64,000 nucleotides of DNA, from assembly GCF_019457905.1 (NCBI RefSeq), contig NZ_JAHZSV010000029.1:1-64000 (forward strand). The letters run 5' to 3'. A program made the position numbers and the translations under genes. Shown piece after piece: positions 9,191 to 17,713 of this stretch. Source of the stretch: Flagellimonas abyssi (GTDB lineage: Bacteria; Bacteroidota; Bacteroidia; Flavobacteriales; Flavobacteriaceae). The notes under the pieces are model-generated. The model saw only the letters and a list, made by a program, of their open reading frames with translations, was not told the DNA's origin and did not search any database. Numbering within the stretch: position 1 is the stretch's first letter; each line of letters begins with the position of its first letter.

Positions 9191-9579
9191 AGCAAAAGAG
9201 CATTGTCAGAACCATTACCTTGGGCGGATTGGTCTTGTTTACGGCCATCACCCTGTTCCTCAGCACTTCCATTCTATTGGACCTTTTCGGGATCCGGGAA
9301 CATCAGGGCAACTATGTCCCCCTGGTCATTTGGAGCAACTTCCAATGTGGCTGGCTCTATTGCCTATCTCTCCTTGGATTGTTTTCCCATAAAAAATGGT
9401 CCGTTGTTCCCTTAGTGGTGGCATTGTTCATCCTGATGGGGGCATTTACGGGCCTATTGATCCATATTTTGGATGGGGGTCTGTATGAGGACAAGACCAT
9501 CACCGCCCTGTTCCTGAGAATCATCCTGACCCTTTTCTTTGCCTTGGGCACCTATGTTACAACAAAACCCCAGTTATGA
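9187..9579 (+). CDS. Small four-TM membrane protein, unknown function
   Basis: The 130-residue protein starts at ATG 9187, overlapping the LOG stop, and consists of four predicted TM helices separated by short loops with few charged residues. No catalytic motif is visible. Its stop overlaps the DUF2141 start by four bases. It probably belongs functionally to the envelope genes around it, but I do not recognise a family. Confidence 0.75.
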   Translation: MKQKSIVRTITLGGLVLFTAITLFLSTSILLDLFGIREHQGNYVPLVIWSNFQCGWLYCLSLLGLFSHKKWSVVPLVVALFILMGAFTGLLIHILDGGLYEDKTITALFLRIILTLFFALGTYVTTKPQL

Positions 9580-10028
9580 AAAATATACTCCTCATCAGTT
9601 TCACATCATTTGTACTGTCCACATCCATGACCTTTGATCGAGCGTACTCCAATATGAACCCTTCCCTGACCGTAAACGTGGAAGGTTTGCGGAACTCAAG
9701 GGGCGTGGTCCAATATGCACTGTACGATAGGGAAGGATCACTTCCCGATCAAAAGTTCAAAAAATACCATCAAATAAGGACGTCGTCCATATCCGATGGA
9801 AAGTCCTCCATAACCTTTACCGACCTTACACTGGGTACCTATGCCATCAGTGTGCTACATGATGAGGACAAGAATGGCAAGATTGAAATGGGATTGCTAT
9901 TGCCCAAAGAAGGAATCGGTTTTTCCAATTTCAAAACGATTGGCCTGTCCAATCGTCCCAATTTCAGCAAGGCAAGCTTTGTCCTGGTCAAGGACAGTAC
10001 CATCGTGGTGAACATGATCTATAAATAG
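9576..10028 (+). CDS. DUF2141 domain exported protein
   Basis: The 150-residue protein has a signal peptide (about 25 residues) and a beta-rich domain typical of DUF2141, recognisable by LTVNVEGLRNSRGVVQYALY and the late AISVLHDEDKNGK segment. The domain is common in Bacteroidota and proteobacteria as a secreted or periplasmic protein of unknown function. It is flanked without gaps by a membrane protein and an outer-membrane lipase-like gene. Confidence 0.85.
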   Translation: MKNILLISFTSFVLSTSMTFDRAYSNMNPSLTVNVEGLRNSRGVVQYALYDREGSLPDQKFKKYHQIRTSSISDGKSSITFTDLTLGTYAISVLHDEDKNGKIEMGLLLPKEGIGFSNFKTIGLSNRPNFSKASFVLVKDSTIVVNMIYK

Positions 10029-10922
10029 ATGCGGCTTTCCCTTCCCATATTGGCCCTTTTTCATTGTTGCTTCCAAATCTTGTATGGACAGGACAAGGAT
10101 TGGCCTGGTATGGACTTGGATAAGGTCGCTCTGGTCAACCAACGGGAAAGCTACATTACATTTCCCATGGACATTGGTAATTTGGAACCCTTGATGTTCG
10201 AGGCCAATGTCAGCCCCAGTTTTATCATACGGAAACGTATGGACTCCAAATTGATGGGGGTGCTGACCCCCCAGATCATCATCCGAATGTACAATGCCGT
10301 TTCCTACCCGGTAAAGACCCCAAGCTATATCCCACAAATTGCCGCATACTATTTGATGTCCAAAGGTACCACTGGCACTCGAATGGCCCTATTTGGAAAG
10401 TTGGCCCATCATTCCAATGGTCAAAATGGGGCCTTTTACAACACGGATGGTACCGTCAACTTGGAGTCGGGAAACTTTGCCACCAATTATTTTGAACTGG
10501 GACTGGTCCATACATCCTTTGACAAGGCCGTGAATGCGACAAAATTCCTCAAGACATCCTTGGAAATCCATCCAAAGAGCTGGATGCTGGAGGAACTACA
10601 GGGTCATTATAGCGGTTTGCGCTGGCACAATGCCTTTTACGCGTACAAGCTCCCGGTGAAAATGGGACACCGAGGTTCCATAAAGGCAGATTTCTGCCTG
10701 AAATTGGAAGCCACCTGGTTCATGGACCAAGTAAACGATTGGGACCTCCTCGCTATCAAAAGATTGCATACACGGTTGACCGTATACTACCATCCCAAAT
10801 TTTTGGAGGACATTGGATTTTTTATGGAATACTACCACGGCACGGATTATTACAACATGTATTTCCAGCACCGTCTCGATGTCATCCGTTTTGGCATCAT
10901 GACCGAGGTACTACGATTTTAA
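10029..10922 (+). CDS. Outer membrane phospholipase A1-like beta-barrel protein
   Basis: The 297-residue protein has a short signal peptide ending near GQD (residues 20-22) and amphipathic strands with aromatic belts, as in outer-membrane barrels. The segment LAHHSNGQNG (His127-x-Ser129-Asn-Gly) matches the H-x-S-N-G active site of OmpLA/PldA, and the later YYHGTDYYN resembles its G-x-x-S-x-I-x-Y-N region. I infer a phospholipase or a barrel derived from one. No gap separates it from DUF2141. Confidence 0.65.
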   Translation: MRLSLPILALFHCCFQILYGQDKDWPGMDLDKVALVNQRESYITFPMDIGNLEPLMFEANVSPSFIIRKRMDSKLMGVLTPQIIIRMYNAVSYPVKTPSYIPQIAAYYLMSKGTTGTRMALFGKLAHHSNGQNGAFYNTDGTVNLESGNFATNYFELGLVHTSFDKAVNATKFLKTSLEIHPKSWMLEELQGHYSGLRWHNAFYAYKLPVKMGHRGSIKADFCLKLEATWFMDQVNDWDLLAIKRLHTRLTVYYHPKFLEDIGFFMEYYHGTDYYNMYFQHRLDVIRFGIMTEVLRF

Positions 10923-10932
10923 AGCAATAAGC

Positions 10933-11775
10933 ATGGAGCAACAAACATTTCAGGTAAAGAAATATTCCGGGGAACTGGAAGATTTTTCAATTGCCAAATT
11001 GGAACATTCCCTTCTAAAATGTGGGGCCACACCGCAAGAAATTGCCGCAGTTGCAGCCCACATTGAGCCTTGGATCTATGATGGGATTTCGACCGATGAA
11101 ATCCACAGAAGGGTTTTTTCCTTTCTAAAAAAAGCAAACCGTGTACGGGCATCCAAATACAGCTTGAAACAGGCCATCTTTGACCTTGGGCCCACGGGCT
11201 ATCCCTTTGAACGGATGGTCGGTGCCCTTCTAAGGCAAAAAGGGTACAAGACGAAGGTAGGTGTTGTTCTAAAGGGTGCATGTGTGGATCATGAGATAGA
11301 TGTATTGGCAGAAAAACAGGGCAATGTCTACGCCATTGAATGCAAGTTCCATTCCGACACCAAATTCTCAAGTAATGTCAAGATTCCCCTGTACATCAAT
11401 TCCAGGTTTTTGGATGTCCAAAAAAAATGGAACGCCGATCCGGAAAAAAGCATCCATTTAAAACAAGGTTGGCTGGTTACCAATACCCGTTTCACCACCG
11501 ATGCCATCAACTATGGAAACTGCATCGGGTTGACGCTGTTAAGCTGGGACCATCCCAAGGACAACGGTATCCCAAAGCATGTGGACCGATTCGGACTCTA
11601 TCCCATCACCGCACTGACCACACTGTCCAAGCACGAAAAGCGTCAGCTTCTAGATCGGGACGTCATCCTGACCTTGGAAATCGAACAACGACCCGAAGTA
11701 TTGCAACCACTACACCTTTCTTCCAGAAAAACCAGGGAGGTATTGTCAGAGGTCCATCAATTGTGCCATTTGTGA
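10933..11775 (+). CDS. ATP-cone domain fused to PD-(D/E)XK (Mrr-type) nuclease
   Basis: In this 280-residue protein residues 1-90 match an ATP-cone (VKKYSGELEDFSIAKLEHSL), the nucleotide-sensing domain of ribonucleotide reductases and NrdR. Residues 90-200 form a restriction-endonuclease-like fold with EID (Asp123) and ECK (Glu136, Lys138), followed by a helical tail. An ATP-cone regulating a nuclease would make DNA cleavage respond to the (d)ATP pool. It neighbours a PycTM-like effector, so defence or stress-triggered DNA degradation is possible. Not shown to be active. Confidence 0.8.
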   Translation: MEQQTFQVKKYSGELEDFSIAKLEHSLLKCGATPQEIAAVAAHIEPWIYDGISTDEIHRRVFSFLKKANRVRASKYSLKQAIFDLGPTGYPFERMVGALLRQKGYKTKVGVVLKGACVDHEIDVLAEKQGNVYAIECKFHSDTKFSSNVKIPLYINSRFLDVQKKWNADPEKSIHLKQGWLVTNTRFTTDAINYGNCIGLTLLSWDHPKDNGIPKHVDRFGLYPITALTTLSKHEKRQLLDRDVILTLEIEQRPEVLQPLHLSSRKTREVLSEVHQLCHL

Positions 11776-11782
11776 ACCAACA

Positions 11783-12385
11783 ATGAACATTATGAAAAAT
11801 ACCGAATCCATATCGGAGAAAGCCTCATCAGAAAACCAACGGATGGAAAAACTGAAAAAGTACGATTCCCGTGGGGTACAGACCCTTTTCAGAACACTGT
11901 CCCGGAACCATTACAATCTTCTGAAAATGATCGACAACAAGGCCAGGATCATGCTCACGGTCAATTCCATCATCTCCTCCCTATTGCTGGGAGCCCTGGT
12001 CATTGTTCCGGCAAATGGAGAATTCACCATTACCATCGGAACCCGGATTTTGGTCATCTGTAGTCTGCTCTCCATGATATTCGCCATACTCAGCATGTTG
12101 CCCCATCGGTACATTGGAAAGGAATTCAGGGCCAGCAATTATAAGGGTACCCTCTATGCGGACAATTTTGCCAACCAATCCCTTGTCGAGTTTAAGGAAG
12201 AATTGAACCGCATAATGGAAAGTGGACAGAACACCTATGATGAAATGGTGGTCGATCTTTACTTCTTGGGCAAGGCCATAGCAAAAAAACAAGGTTTGCT
12301 TTTGATATCATCCGGAATCCTTTTGATAGGCATAATAGCAACGATTGCATATTCATTGATCAAGGGCACCGTTATTTTGAACTGA
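11783..12385 (+). CDS. Pycsar effector-like membrane protein (PycTM, DUF5706)
   Basis: The 200-residue protein has an amphipathic N-terminal helix (SRNHYNLLKMIDNKARIML), two TM helices (about residues 55-110), a soluble stretch and the hallmark DLYFLGKAIAKK before the last TM (about 172-195). This is the layout of DUF5706/PycTM proteins, which in Pycsar antiphage systems disrupt the membrane upon cCMP or cUMP binding. No uridylate or cytidylate cyclase is in the window, so partner and trigger are unknown. It closes the exporter operon, 7 bases after the nuclease gene. Confidence 0.75.
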   Translation: MNIMKNTESISEKASSENQRMEKLKKYDSRGVQTLFRTLSRNHYNLLKMIDNKARIMLTVNSIISSLLLGALVIVPANGEFTITIGTRILVICSLLSMIFAILSMLPHRYIGKEFRASNYKGTLYADNFANQSLVEFKEELNRIMESGQNTYDEMVVDLYFLGKAIAKKQGLLLISSGILLIGIIATIAYSLIKGTVILN

Positions 12386-12429
12386 CAAGTCTATCCAAAA
12401 AAATCTAGTCGTTTGAACCACAGGTAGAT

Positions 12430-14313
12430 CTAATTTTCCTTCGATACATCAACTGTTTGATCCGAGTTGCTTTTTAAATACGCCGTACATGCTTGAAAGT
12501 CGATAAATATGCGGTTCTCCGAGATCAATGAAGGAATCAACCGAACGCGTTCCATCATGTACCTAGGCTGTTCCAACAATCCAACAAACAACACTTCGAT
12601 TCCTGAATTTTTGAGATCGATCAATACATCCTCCAAGGTGTAGAGTCCCGATTGGTCCAAATATTGCATACGGTCCATGCGGATAATGACCGTTGATGCA
12701 GAGCGTGGAATCTGTTTGGCCAATTGCTGAAACTCACTGGTAAATCCAAAAAACAGAGGTCCTTTCAAATGTTTGATAAATACCTTTCTTTTTAGGCTTT
12801 CCGGAAACGCAGCTTCATCCGTCCAACCCTTTTCTTGCTCCAGGGTCTTCACATCGGAGCGTTCCGCGGTCAAGTCCCCCATTTTTTTCATGAACATCAA
12901 TGATGCCAATACCAAGCCAACGCCCACTGCGTACACCAAGTTCCAAACAGTGGACAACACCATAACCACGAGCATGATGATCACTTCTGAACTAACCTTA
13001 AAGGGGCCAATTTTCGTGTCCCTAGGTAGAAACGGAATGGCCTTGAGCCCCTTATAATCTATCACCCCAATTCCGACTGTTACCAAGATGCCTGCCAAAA
13101 CTGCCGCTGGAATTTTGGATGCCACTGGACCCAATGCCAACAACACCGTCAACAAGAGTACTCCGGCTACCATTCCAGATAATTTGGTTTTACCTCCTGC
13201 ATTGATGTTCACCACAGTCCGAATGGTGGCCCCGGCTCCAGGCAACCCACCAAAAAATGCCGCAATACTGTTTCCTATTCCCTGCCCGATCAATTCTCTG
13301 TTCGGCCTGTGCTGGGTCTTGGTCATATTGTCCGCGACCACCGAGGTCAACAAAGAGTCAATAGCTCCCAATAAAGCAAGTGTAAATGCCGTAAATACAT
13401 ACGGTGTTATGGAATCCAGCCTAAATTGTGTGAACATATCGAAGTGAATTATGGGAAAGCCTCCAGGTATCTGTTCGATGGGTCTATAGTCCAGTCCAAG
13501 ACCATAAGCTACACCTGAAACGACCAATAAAGCTACAAGTGCACTGGGAAGGGACGTCGTTATTTTTTTAAACCCATAAATAATAACAATCGTGCCAAAG
13601 GCCAAGGCCAATTCGAGCCAATTGATATGTTGTAATGCCCTTGGAAGCATGTTGATGGCACCCATCACACCAGAAGTATCCTTTCCTGCCAGTGCCTTTG
13701 CCTCTTTCAAAATATTTTCCTCTGAAACTTCTTCAGATCGGTCGATGGTTCCTTGGAAATCCTCGAGGACAAGCATACTTTCCCTAGATTCCTCTTTAAG
13801 GATTTTTCTCAAAATTGATTCTTGGGCCATGGGCCTATACTGATCCACAAGTGCCATGTCCTCTTTGGGATAATACCCCACCAAAGGCAAAATCTGGGTT
13901 ACAAGGATAATGATCCCTATGGCGGTCATAAAACCTGAAACAACAGGATAGGGAATATATCTGATATACTTTCCGATGCCTACAAGTCCCAATCCTATTT
14001 GGACAAGTCCTGCCATCAAAAAGACCATAAGTATTGCTGGCAAAGCTTTCTCAAAATCACCATCATTGAATGCCAGAATGCTTGTTACCACGACCATGCT
14101 GACGGCTGTCATAGGGGCCGTTGGACCAGAAATCTGCGTATTGGTCCCTCCAAAAAGTGCCGCAAAAAAACTGATGAAGATGGCACCATAGAGTCCTGCA
14201 CTGGGACCCATCCCAGAACTGACACCGAACGCCAACGCCAAAGGGAGGGCTACAATTCCTGCTGTGAGCCCTCCAAATATATCTCCTCGTAAATTGGAAA
14301 AAAAATTCTTCAT
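12430..14313 (-). CDS. SulP-family anion transporter with STAS domain
   Basis: The 627-residue protein starts at the ATG at 14313; a TTG nine codons earlier is less likely. It has 10-14 TM helices with the SulP pattern GGLTAGIVALPLALAFG near the N-terminus, a long insertion around residues 160-205, and a C-terminal STAS domain (about residues 510-610, RMDRMQYLDQSGLYTLEDVL). Members carry sulfate, bicarbonate or other anions at the inner membrane. It converges on the PycTM gene, leaving 44 bases between the stops. Confidence 0.92.
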   Translation of the reverse strand: MKNFFSNLRGDIFGGLTAGIVALPLALAFGVSSGMGPSAGLYGAIFISFFAALFGGTNTQISGPTAPMTAVSMVVVTSILAFNDGDFEKALPAILMVFLMAGLVQIGLGLVGIGKYIRYIPYPVVSGFMTAIGIIILVTQILPLVGYYPKEDMALVDQYRPMAQESILRKILKEESRESMLVLEDFQGTIDRSEEVSEENILKEAKALAGKDTSGVMGAINMLPRALQHINWLELALAFGTIVIIYGFKKITTSLPSALVALLVVSGVAYGLGLDYRPIEQIPGGFPIIHFDMFTQFRLDSITPYVFTAFTLALLGAIDSLLTSVVADNMTKTQHRPNRELIGQGIGNSIAAFFGGLPGAGATIRTVVNINAGGKTKLSGMVAGVLLLTVLLALGPVASKIPAAVLAGILVTVGIGVIDYKGLKAIPFLPRDTKIGPFKVSSEVIIMLVVMVLSTVWNLVYAVGVGLVLASLMFMKKMGDLTAERSDVKTLEQEKGWTDEAAFPESLKRKVFIKHLKGPLFFGFTSEFQQLAKQIPRSASTVIIRMDRMQYLDQSGLYTLEDVLIDLKNSGIEVLFVGLLEQPRYMMERVRLIPSLISENRIFIDFQACTAYLKSNSDQTVDVSKEN

Positions 14314-14457
14314 GTTGTTTGTATGGTTTTTTAAATCCAAATCCGGTACTTTTTACGCCCAGATAACTACAACCAGACATTATCGAATTTTTGTACTAAC
14401 GTGCTACCGATCCTTGGGTAGGGGTCGCCAAGTAATGGCCAAGGTACTTTCAGAATG

Positions 14458-14483
14458 GACCATTGGCATTGGTGGCAATGGTC
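14458..14483. repeat. Inverted repeat upstream of SulP gene
   Basis: GACCATTG and CAATGGTC form 8-base arms around a 10-base spacer, about 150 bases before the SulP start and about 80 bases after the end of the 14564 gene. It could be a protein-binding site or a hairpin ending the upstream transcript; there is no clear T-run. Confidence 0.4.
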
Positions 14484-14563
14484 GTTCCCTCCCTGTTTCA
14501 CCAACAAAGGGTGAAAACCGTATTCTTCATTAAATTTTAATTCTTACGTATTGATCATCCAGG

Positions 14564-14956
14564 TTACCTTTGATACCTTTCCAAAATTTTTGAAAGCAAT
14601 ATCGTCTTGATCTTGGTATAGGTCTTGATATGGTCCATATAACTATTCCTATTTTTCTCATGGGTGTTCAGATAATAGGCGTCACATTCCGTGGTATCAC
14701 ACTCAATGGCATTTATCATTGTCCTTTCATATCGATACAGGGTGCCCAAGCGAAGTTGGTTATCCCGCTGGATGGCCAAAAGGCTTTGGTTTACCGCAGG
14801 GTTTCCCAATAGGCGTTTTTCCAATGGAATCAAATATTGCAGTTCATTATTGATCAACTCCATGGTTTCGGTCCAATTGGAAATCTCCAACTTGTCCTTT
14901 TTAACTATGATCTGGCTTATGGACTCGTGAAAATAGGGTCTGTTCACCTGCTTCAT
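14564..14956 (-). CDS. Hypothetical helical protein
   Basis: The 130-residue soluble protein is almost wholly helical, probably a four-helix bundle, with two adjacent cysteines in ECDTTECDAYY. It overlaps the Rnk-like gene by four bases (ATGA), so the two are co-translated. I recognise no family. The bundle shape and the context of Rnk-like, sensor-only and two-component proteins suggest a stress or signalling role, which is inference only. Confidence 0.65.
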   Translation of the reverse strand: MKQVNRPYFHESISQIIVKKDKLEISNWTETMELINNELQYLIPLEKRLLGNPAVNQSLLAIQRDNQLRLGTLYRYERTMINAIECDTTECDAYYLNTHEKNRNSYMDHIKTYTKIKTILLSKILERYQR

Positions 14957-15372
14957 AATACCATGTTCAGGTTTATGGGTTCATTCTCCTGTTCCACATT
15001 TTCAATGCTCAATTTTTGGTTTCCGGAAGGAAACTCCCAAACTAGGGAATCTCCTTTGGCATACCCCATGACCGCTGCTCCCATGGGGGTCAGGATTGAA
15101 ATATGGTTGTTTTTCACATCACTCCGACTAGGAAGTACCAATTTGAATTTTTTGTGCCATCCATTTTCGGAAATTATGGTCACCACGGCATTGAACCGGA
15201 TGACATCATCCGGCATTTCCGCTTCGTCCAATATCCGTGCTGTTTCCATTTCACCCACGAGCTTTTTTACCGAGCTCCTAAGGGTATTGTCCTTATAGTA
15301 TCCTGATAGGTTCATCAACCGCTTCAAAAGGACATATTCTTTTTTTTCAATTACCAAACTACCGTATTTCAT
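14953..15372 (-). CDS. Rnk/GreA-GreB C-terminal domain transcription factor (paralogue 1)
   Basis: The 139-residue protein has a short helical N-terminus and the FKBP-like GreA/GreB C-terminal domain (ISILTPMGAAVMGYAKGDSLVWEFPSG trimmed here to its key G-A-A-x-x-G-x-x-x-G-D pattern). Rnk proteins bind RNA polymerase near the secondary channel but lack the long coiled coil of GreA. A diverged paralogue lies at 18106-18555. It sits between glutamate dehydrogenase and the hypothetical gene it overlaps. Confidence 0.82.
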   Translation of the reverse strand: MKYGSLVIEKKEYVLLKRLMNLSGYYKDNTLRSSVKKLVGEMETARILDEAEMPDDVIRFNAVVTIISENGWHKKFKLVLPSRSDVKNNHISILTPMGAAVMGYAKGDSLVWEFPSGNQKLSIENVEQENEPINLNMVL

Positions 15373-15435
15373 TATTTTTCGTTTTATGTTTTAGCCTCCA
15401 TCACATTCAAATGGAACCCTAAATGGATTATTGGA

Positions 15436-16728
15436 TTATGGAAAAATACCCCTTTGGACATACGTTTCCTCAAGTCGCTCAATGGCAATGATAAAGGCGG
15501 CTGTGCGCATATCCACTTTTTTGGATTTCGCCTTATGGACTACTTTGCCAAAGGATTCTCTCATCTTTTTTTCCAATTTTTCCAATACTTCATCCAAATG
15601 CCATATTTCTCCGTTGCGATTTTGCAACCATTCAAAATAACTTCCGATCACACCTCCGGAATTACAGAGGATATCAGGAATGATATCGACTCCCCTTTTC
15701 AAAAGGATTTCCTCGGCCTTTACATCGGTTGGTCCATTGGCTCCTTCAGCGATCAAACGGGCCTTTATCTTCGGGGCATTTTCAACAGTGATCTGGTTTC
15801 CCAATGCTGCCGGGATACAGATATCACAGTCCAGACCAAAAAAATCGGCACTGTCCATAGTATTTGCACCACTAAAACCAAGGATACTTCCCTTATTGGC
15901 CTGTACATATTCCAATAATTTTTCAGTGGAGATGCCATCCTCGTTATATATGCTTCCATAGGCATCCTGTACCGCTGTGAGTATTGCCCCCTCCTTTTCC
16001 AGAAAGTGTGCGGCCCAATAGCCCACATTGCCAAAACCCTGTACAATGAACCTTTTGTTTTTCAAATCGACCTTTTTGTTTTCTGCCCAAAATTTAATGG
16101 TCAGGAACACCCCGTAACCGGTCGCCCTGTCCCTGCCTTCGGAGCCTCCTGCCCCTATGGGTTTTCCAGTGACCACATGTAGGTTCTTTGAACGTTCATT
16201 GGGAGATTTGGTGGACATATACGTGTCCAAAATCCAAGCCATGGTCTGGGCGTTGGTATTCACGTCCGGAGCCGGAATATCCAATTCTGGGCCTATATTG
16301 TCCCCAAGGGCATAGGTGAACCGTCTGGTGATCCGTTGCAATTCGTCCTGTGAATACTTTGTCGGATCCAATTGGATACCCCCTTTGGCCCCCCCATAGG
16401 GCAATCCTGCCAATGAGGTCTTCCAGGTCATCCACATGGCCAGTGCCCGCGCAGCATCAATGTCCACTGTAGGATGGTAACGAAGTCCTCCCTTATAGGG
16501 GCCCAGGGCATTGTTGTGCTGAACCCGATACCCCGTGAATATTTCCACTTCACCGTTATCCATGCGGACCGGGAAATGGACAATGAACTCGTTGTTCGTC
16601 ACTTCAAGGATCTTACGGATGTTCTTGTTCAGTTCAATAATGTCCGCTGCATTGTTGAACTGTCTCATGACATTGTCCAACATACCTTGTTTCAGTTGTT
16701 TTTTTTCCGATGTTATCGTTGTTGTCAT
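15436..16728 (-). CDS. gdhA: Glutamate dehydrogenase (NAD(P)+)
   Basis: The 430-residue enzyme interconverts glutamate and 2-oxoglutarate plus ammonia. Visible are GPYKGGLRYHP (Lys80), the catalytic LPYGGAKGGI (Lys116) and the Rossmann motif GFGNVG. I use the ATG at 16728 rather than a GTG seven codons upstream. The short form of about 430 residues is typical of hexameric bacterial enzymes. A 54-residue cysteine protein lies 30 bases upstream on the same strand, possibly in one transcript. Confidence 0.96.
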   Translation of the reverse strand: MTTTITSEKKQLKQGMLDNVMRQFNNAADIIELNKNIRKILEVTNNEFIVHFPVRMDNGEVEIFTGYRVQHNNALGPYKGGLRYHPTVDIDAARALAMWMTWKTSLAGLPYGGAKGGIQLDPTKYSQDELQRITRRFTYALGDNIGPELDIPAPDVNTNAQTMAWILDTYMSTKSPNERSKNLHVVTGKPIGAGGSEGRDRATGYGVFLTIKFWAENKKVDLKNKRFIVQGFGNVGYWAAHFLEKEGAILTAVQDAYGSIYNEDGISTEKLLEYVQANKGSILGFSGANTMDSADFFGLDCDICIPAALGNQITVENAPKIKARLIAEGANGPTDVKAEEILLKRGVDIIPDILCNSGGVIGSYFEWLQNRNGEIWHLDEVLEKLEKKMRESFGKVVHKAKSKKVDMRTAAFIIAIERLEETYVQRGIFP

Positions 16729-16758
16729 TGTATAAAATTTTGGTTGCACTAGGTGTGC

Positions 16759-16923
16759 TTAATTACTTATCATTTCGTTTGTGACCATTATGGCCGGTCC
16801 GTCGCTTTCATCAAGTCGATGGACGTATTCATTACATAATTGGATATTGGTCCTGTCCGTACTTAAGGAACAATAGGCCACATGCCTGCACGTTGAGCAT
16901 AGGCTCCGTACTAATTCTTTCAT
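16759..16923 (-). CDS. Small cysteine-rich protein (54 aa)
   Basis: The minus strand carries an ATG at 16923 and an in-frame TAA at 16759, too short for most gene callers. The peptide begins MKELVRSLCSTCRHVAYCSL and continues with a fourth cysteine in NIQLCNEYVH, giving C-x2-C-x5-C-x11-C. The spacing suits a zinc or Fe-S site. Codon use resembles that of its neighbours. It sits between the sensor-only gene (34 bases) and gdhA (30 bases). Function unknown; I recall similar short proteins in flavobacteria, from memory only. Confidence 0.7.
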   Translation of the reverse strand: MKELVRSLCSTCRHVAYCSLSTDRTNIQLCNEYVHRLDESDGPAIMVTNEMISN

Positions 16924-16957
16924 GGATTCTTTAATTTTATTAATTGAGATTAGGGTA

Positions 16958-17578
16958 TTAATTCCAATGCACGGGGTTTAGCACCTTTACCGGATAGAAC
17001 GCCAGTACCAAAATCGATATTCCGATGATGACCAGAAATACCACTTCTAAATTGGACAACATCCTATTGACCCCCAAGGTTTTTTCTGATAGCTGGGTCA
17101 GCATGTCACTTTGTTCCAATTGGATTTCCTCAAGGCCATCCAAGGTTTGTCTTATTTGTGCCAATTGTGGCAATACTTTTGCTTCGGCCAACGGTTTCCC
17201 TTCTTTTGATGCATTGGTTGTCCCACTGGGTTCCAAATCGGAAAATTGACGGTCCAATCGCTCCAACAGCCTGGCCTCGTCCCGTGTCAACTTGGTTCTG
17301 GAAAATTCAGCCAACAAAGCTTTGATTTTTTCAGACCTTTCATTACCCTGCACATACTCACCTTTCAAGAGAGCCACTTCCATCTCATGTGCCATATCCT
17401 GTAATTGATAGATATAATCCTGCACCACTATGCGATCATCATAAATGGATTTGACCGATGCTTGTATTGTGGAAAAATATTTCCGGTCCAACAGGTTGGA
17501 GCCCAGTACCAACAAAAAAGCGGTGGCCAGGACCAGACCGACCAATATTCGTTGTTTTATTGAAAATTTAGTTTTCAT
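16958..17578 (-). CDS. Stand-alone four-helix-bundle sensor-like membrane protein
   Basis: The 206-residue protein has an N-terminal TM helix (about 10-27), a periplasmic region of about 140 helical residues and a second TM (about 180-200), and stops there. The layout matches the 4HB_MCP ligand-binding module of chemoreceptors and sensor kinases, but HAMP, methylation and kinase domains are absent. It may signal through a partner such as the cytoplasmic histidine kinase at 20100, which has no TM sensor of its own. That link is inference. Confidence 0.7.
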   Translation of the reverse strand: MKTKFSIKQRILVGLVLATAFLLVLGSNLLDRKYFSTIQASVKSIYDDRIVVQDYIYQLQDMAHEMEVALLKGEYVQGNERSEKIKALLAEFSRTKLTRDEARLLERLDRQFSDLEPSGTTNASKEGKPLAEAKVLPQLAQIRQTLDGLEEIQLEQSDMLTQLSEKTLGVNRMLSNLEVVFLVIIGISILVLAFYPVKVLNPVHWN

Positions 17579-17628
17579 GTTTTAATCATTTAGGTATTAC
17601 ATCAAAGAATTATCCTCTGGATCGAAAA

Positions 17629-17682
17629 TCCACCCGGCCACTACCTTGTTGAGCAAATAACAATTTTGGAAAACCGGGTGGA
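17629..17682. repeat. Nine-base inverted repeat (hairpin)
   Basis: TCCACCCGG (17629-17637) and CCGGGTGGA (17674-17682) can form a GC-rich 9-bp stem with a 36-base loop, between the end of the 17714 gene and the start of the 4HB gene on the minus strand. It may be a transcript end, an RNA leader or a processing site. Confidence 0.45.
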
Positions 17683-17713
17683 CATCATCAACTAACCACC
17701 AATCATAAATCAA

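Noticed and set aside
14420..14460. Sigma-54-like sequence upstream of the SulP gene (TTGG-N10-GC on the minus strand)
   Set aside because: Spacing fits but the -24 and -12 flanks match poorly; not better than chance.
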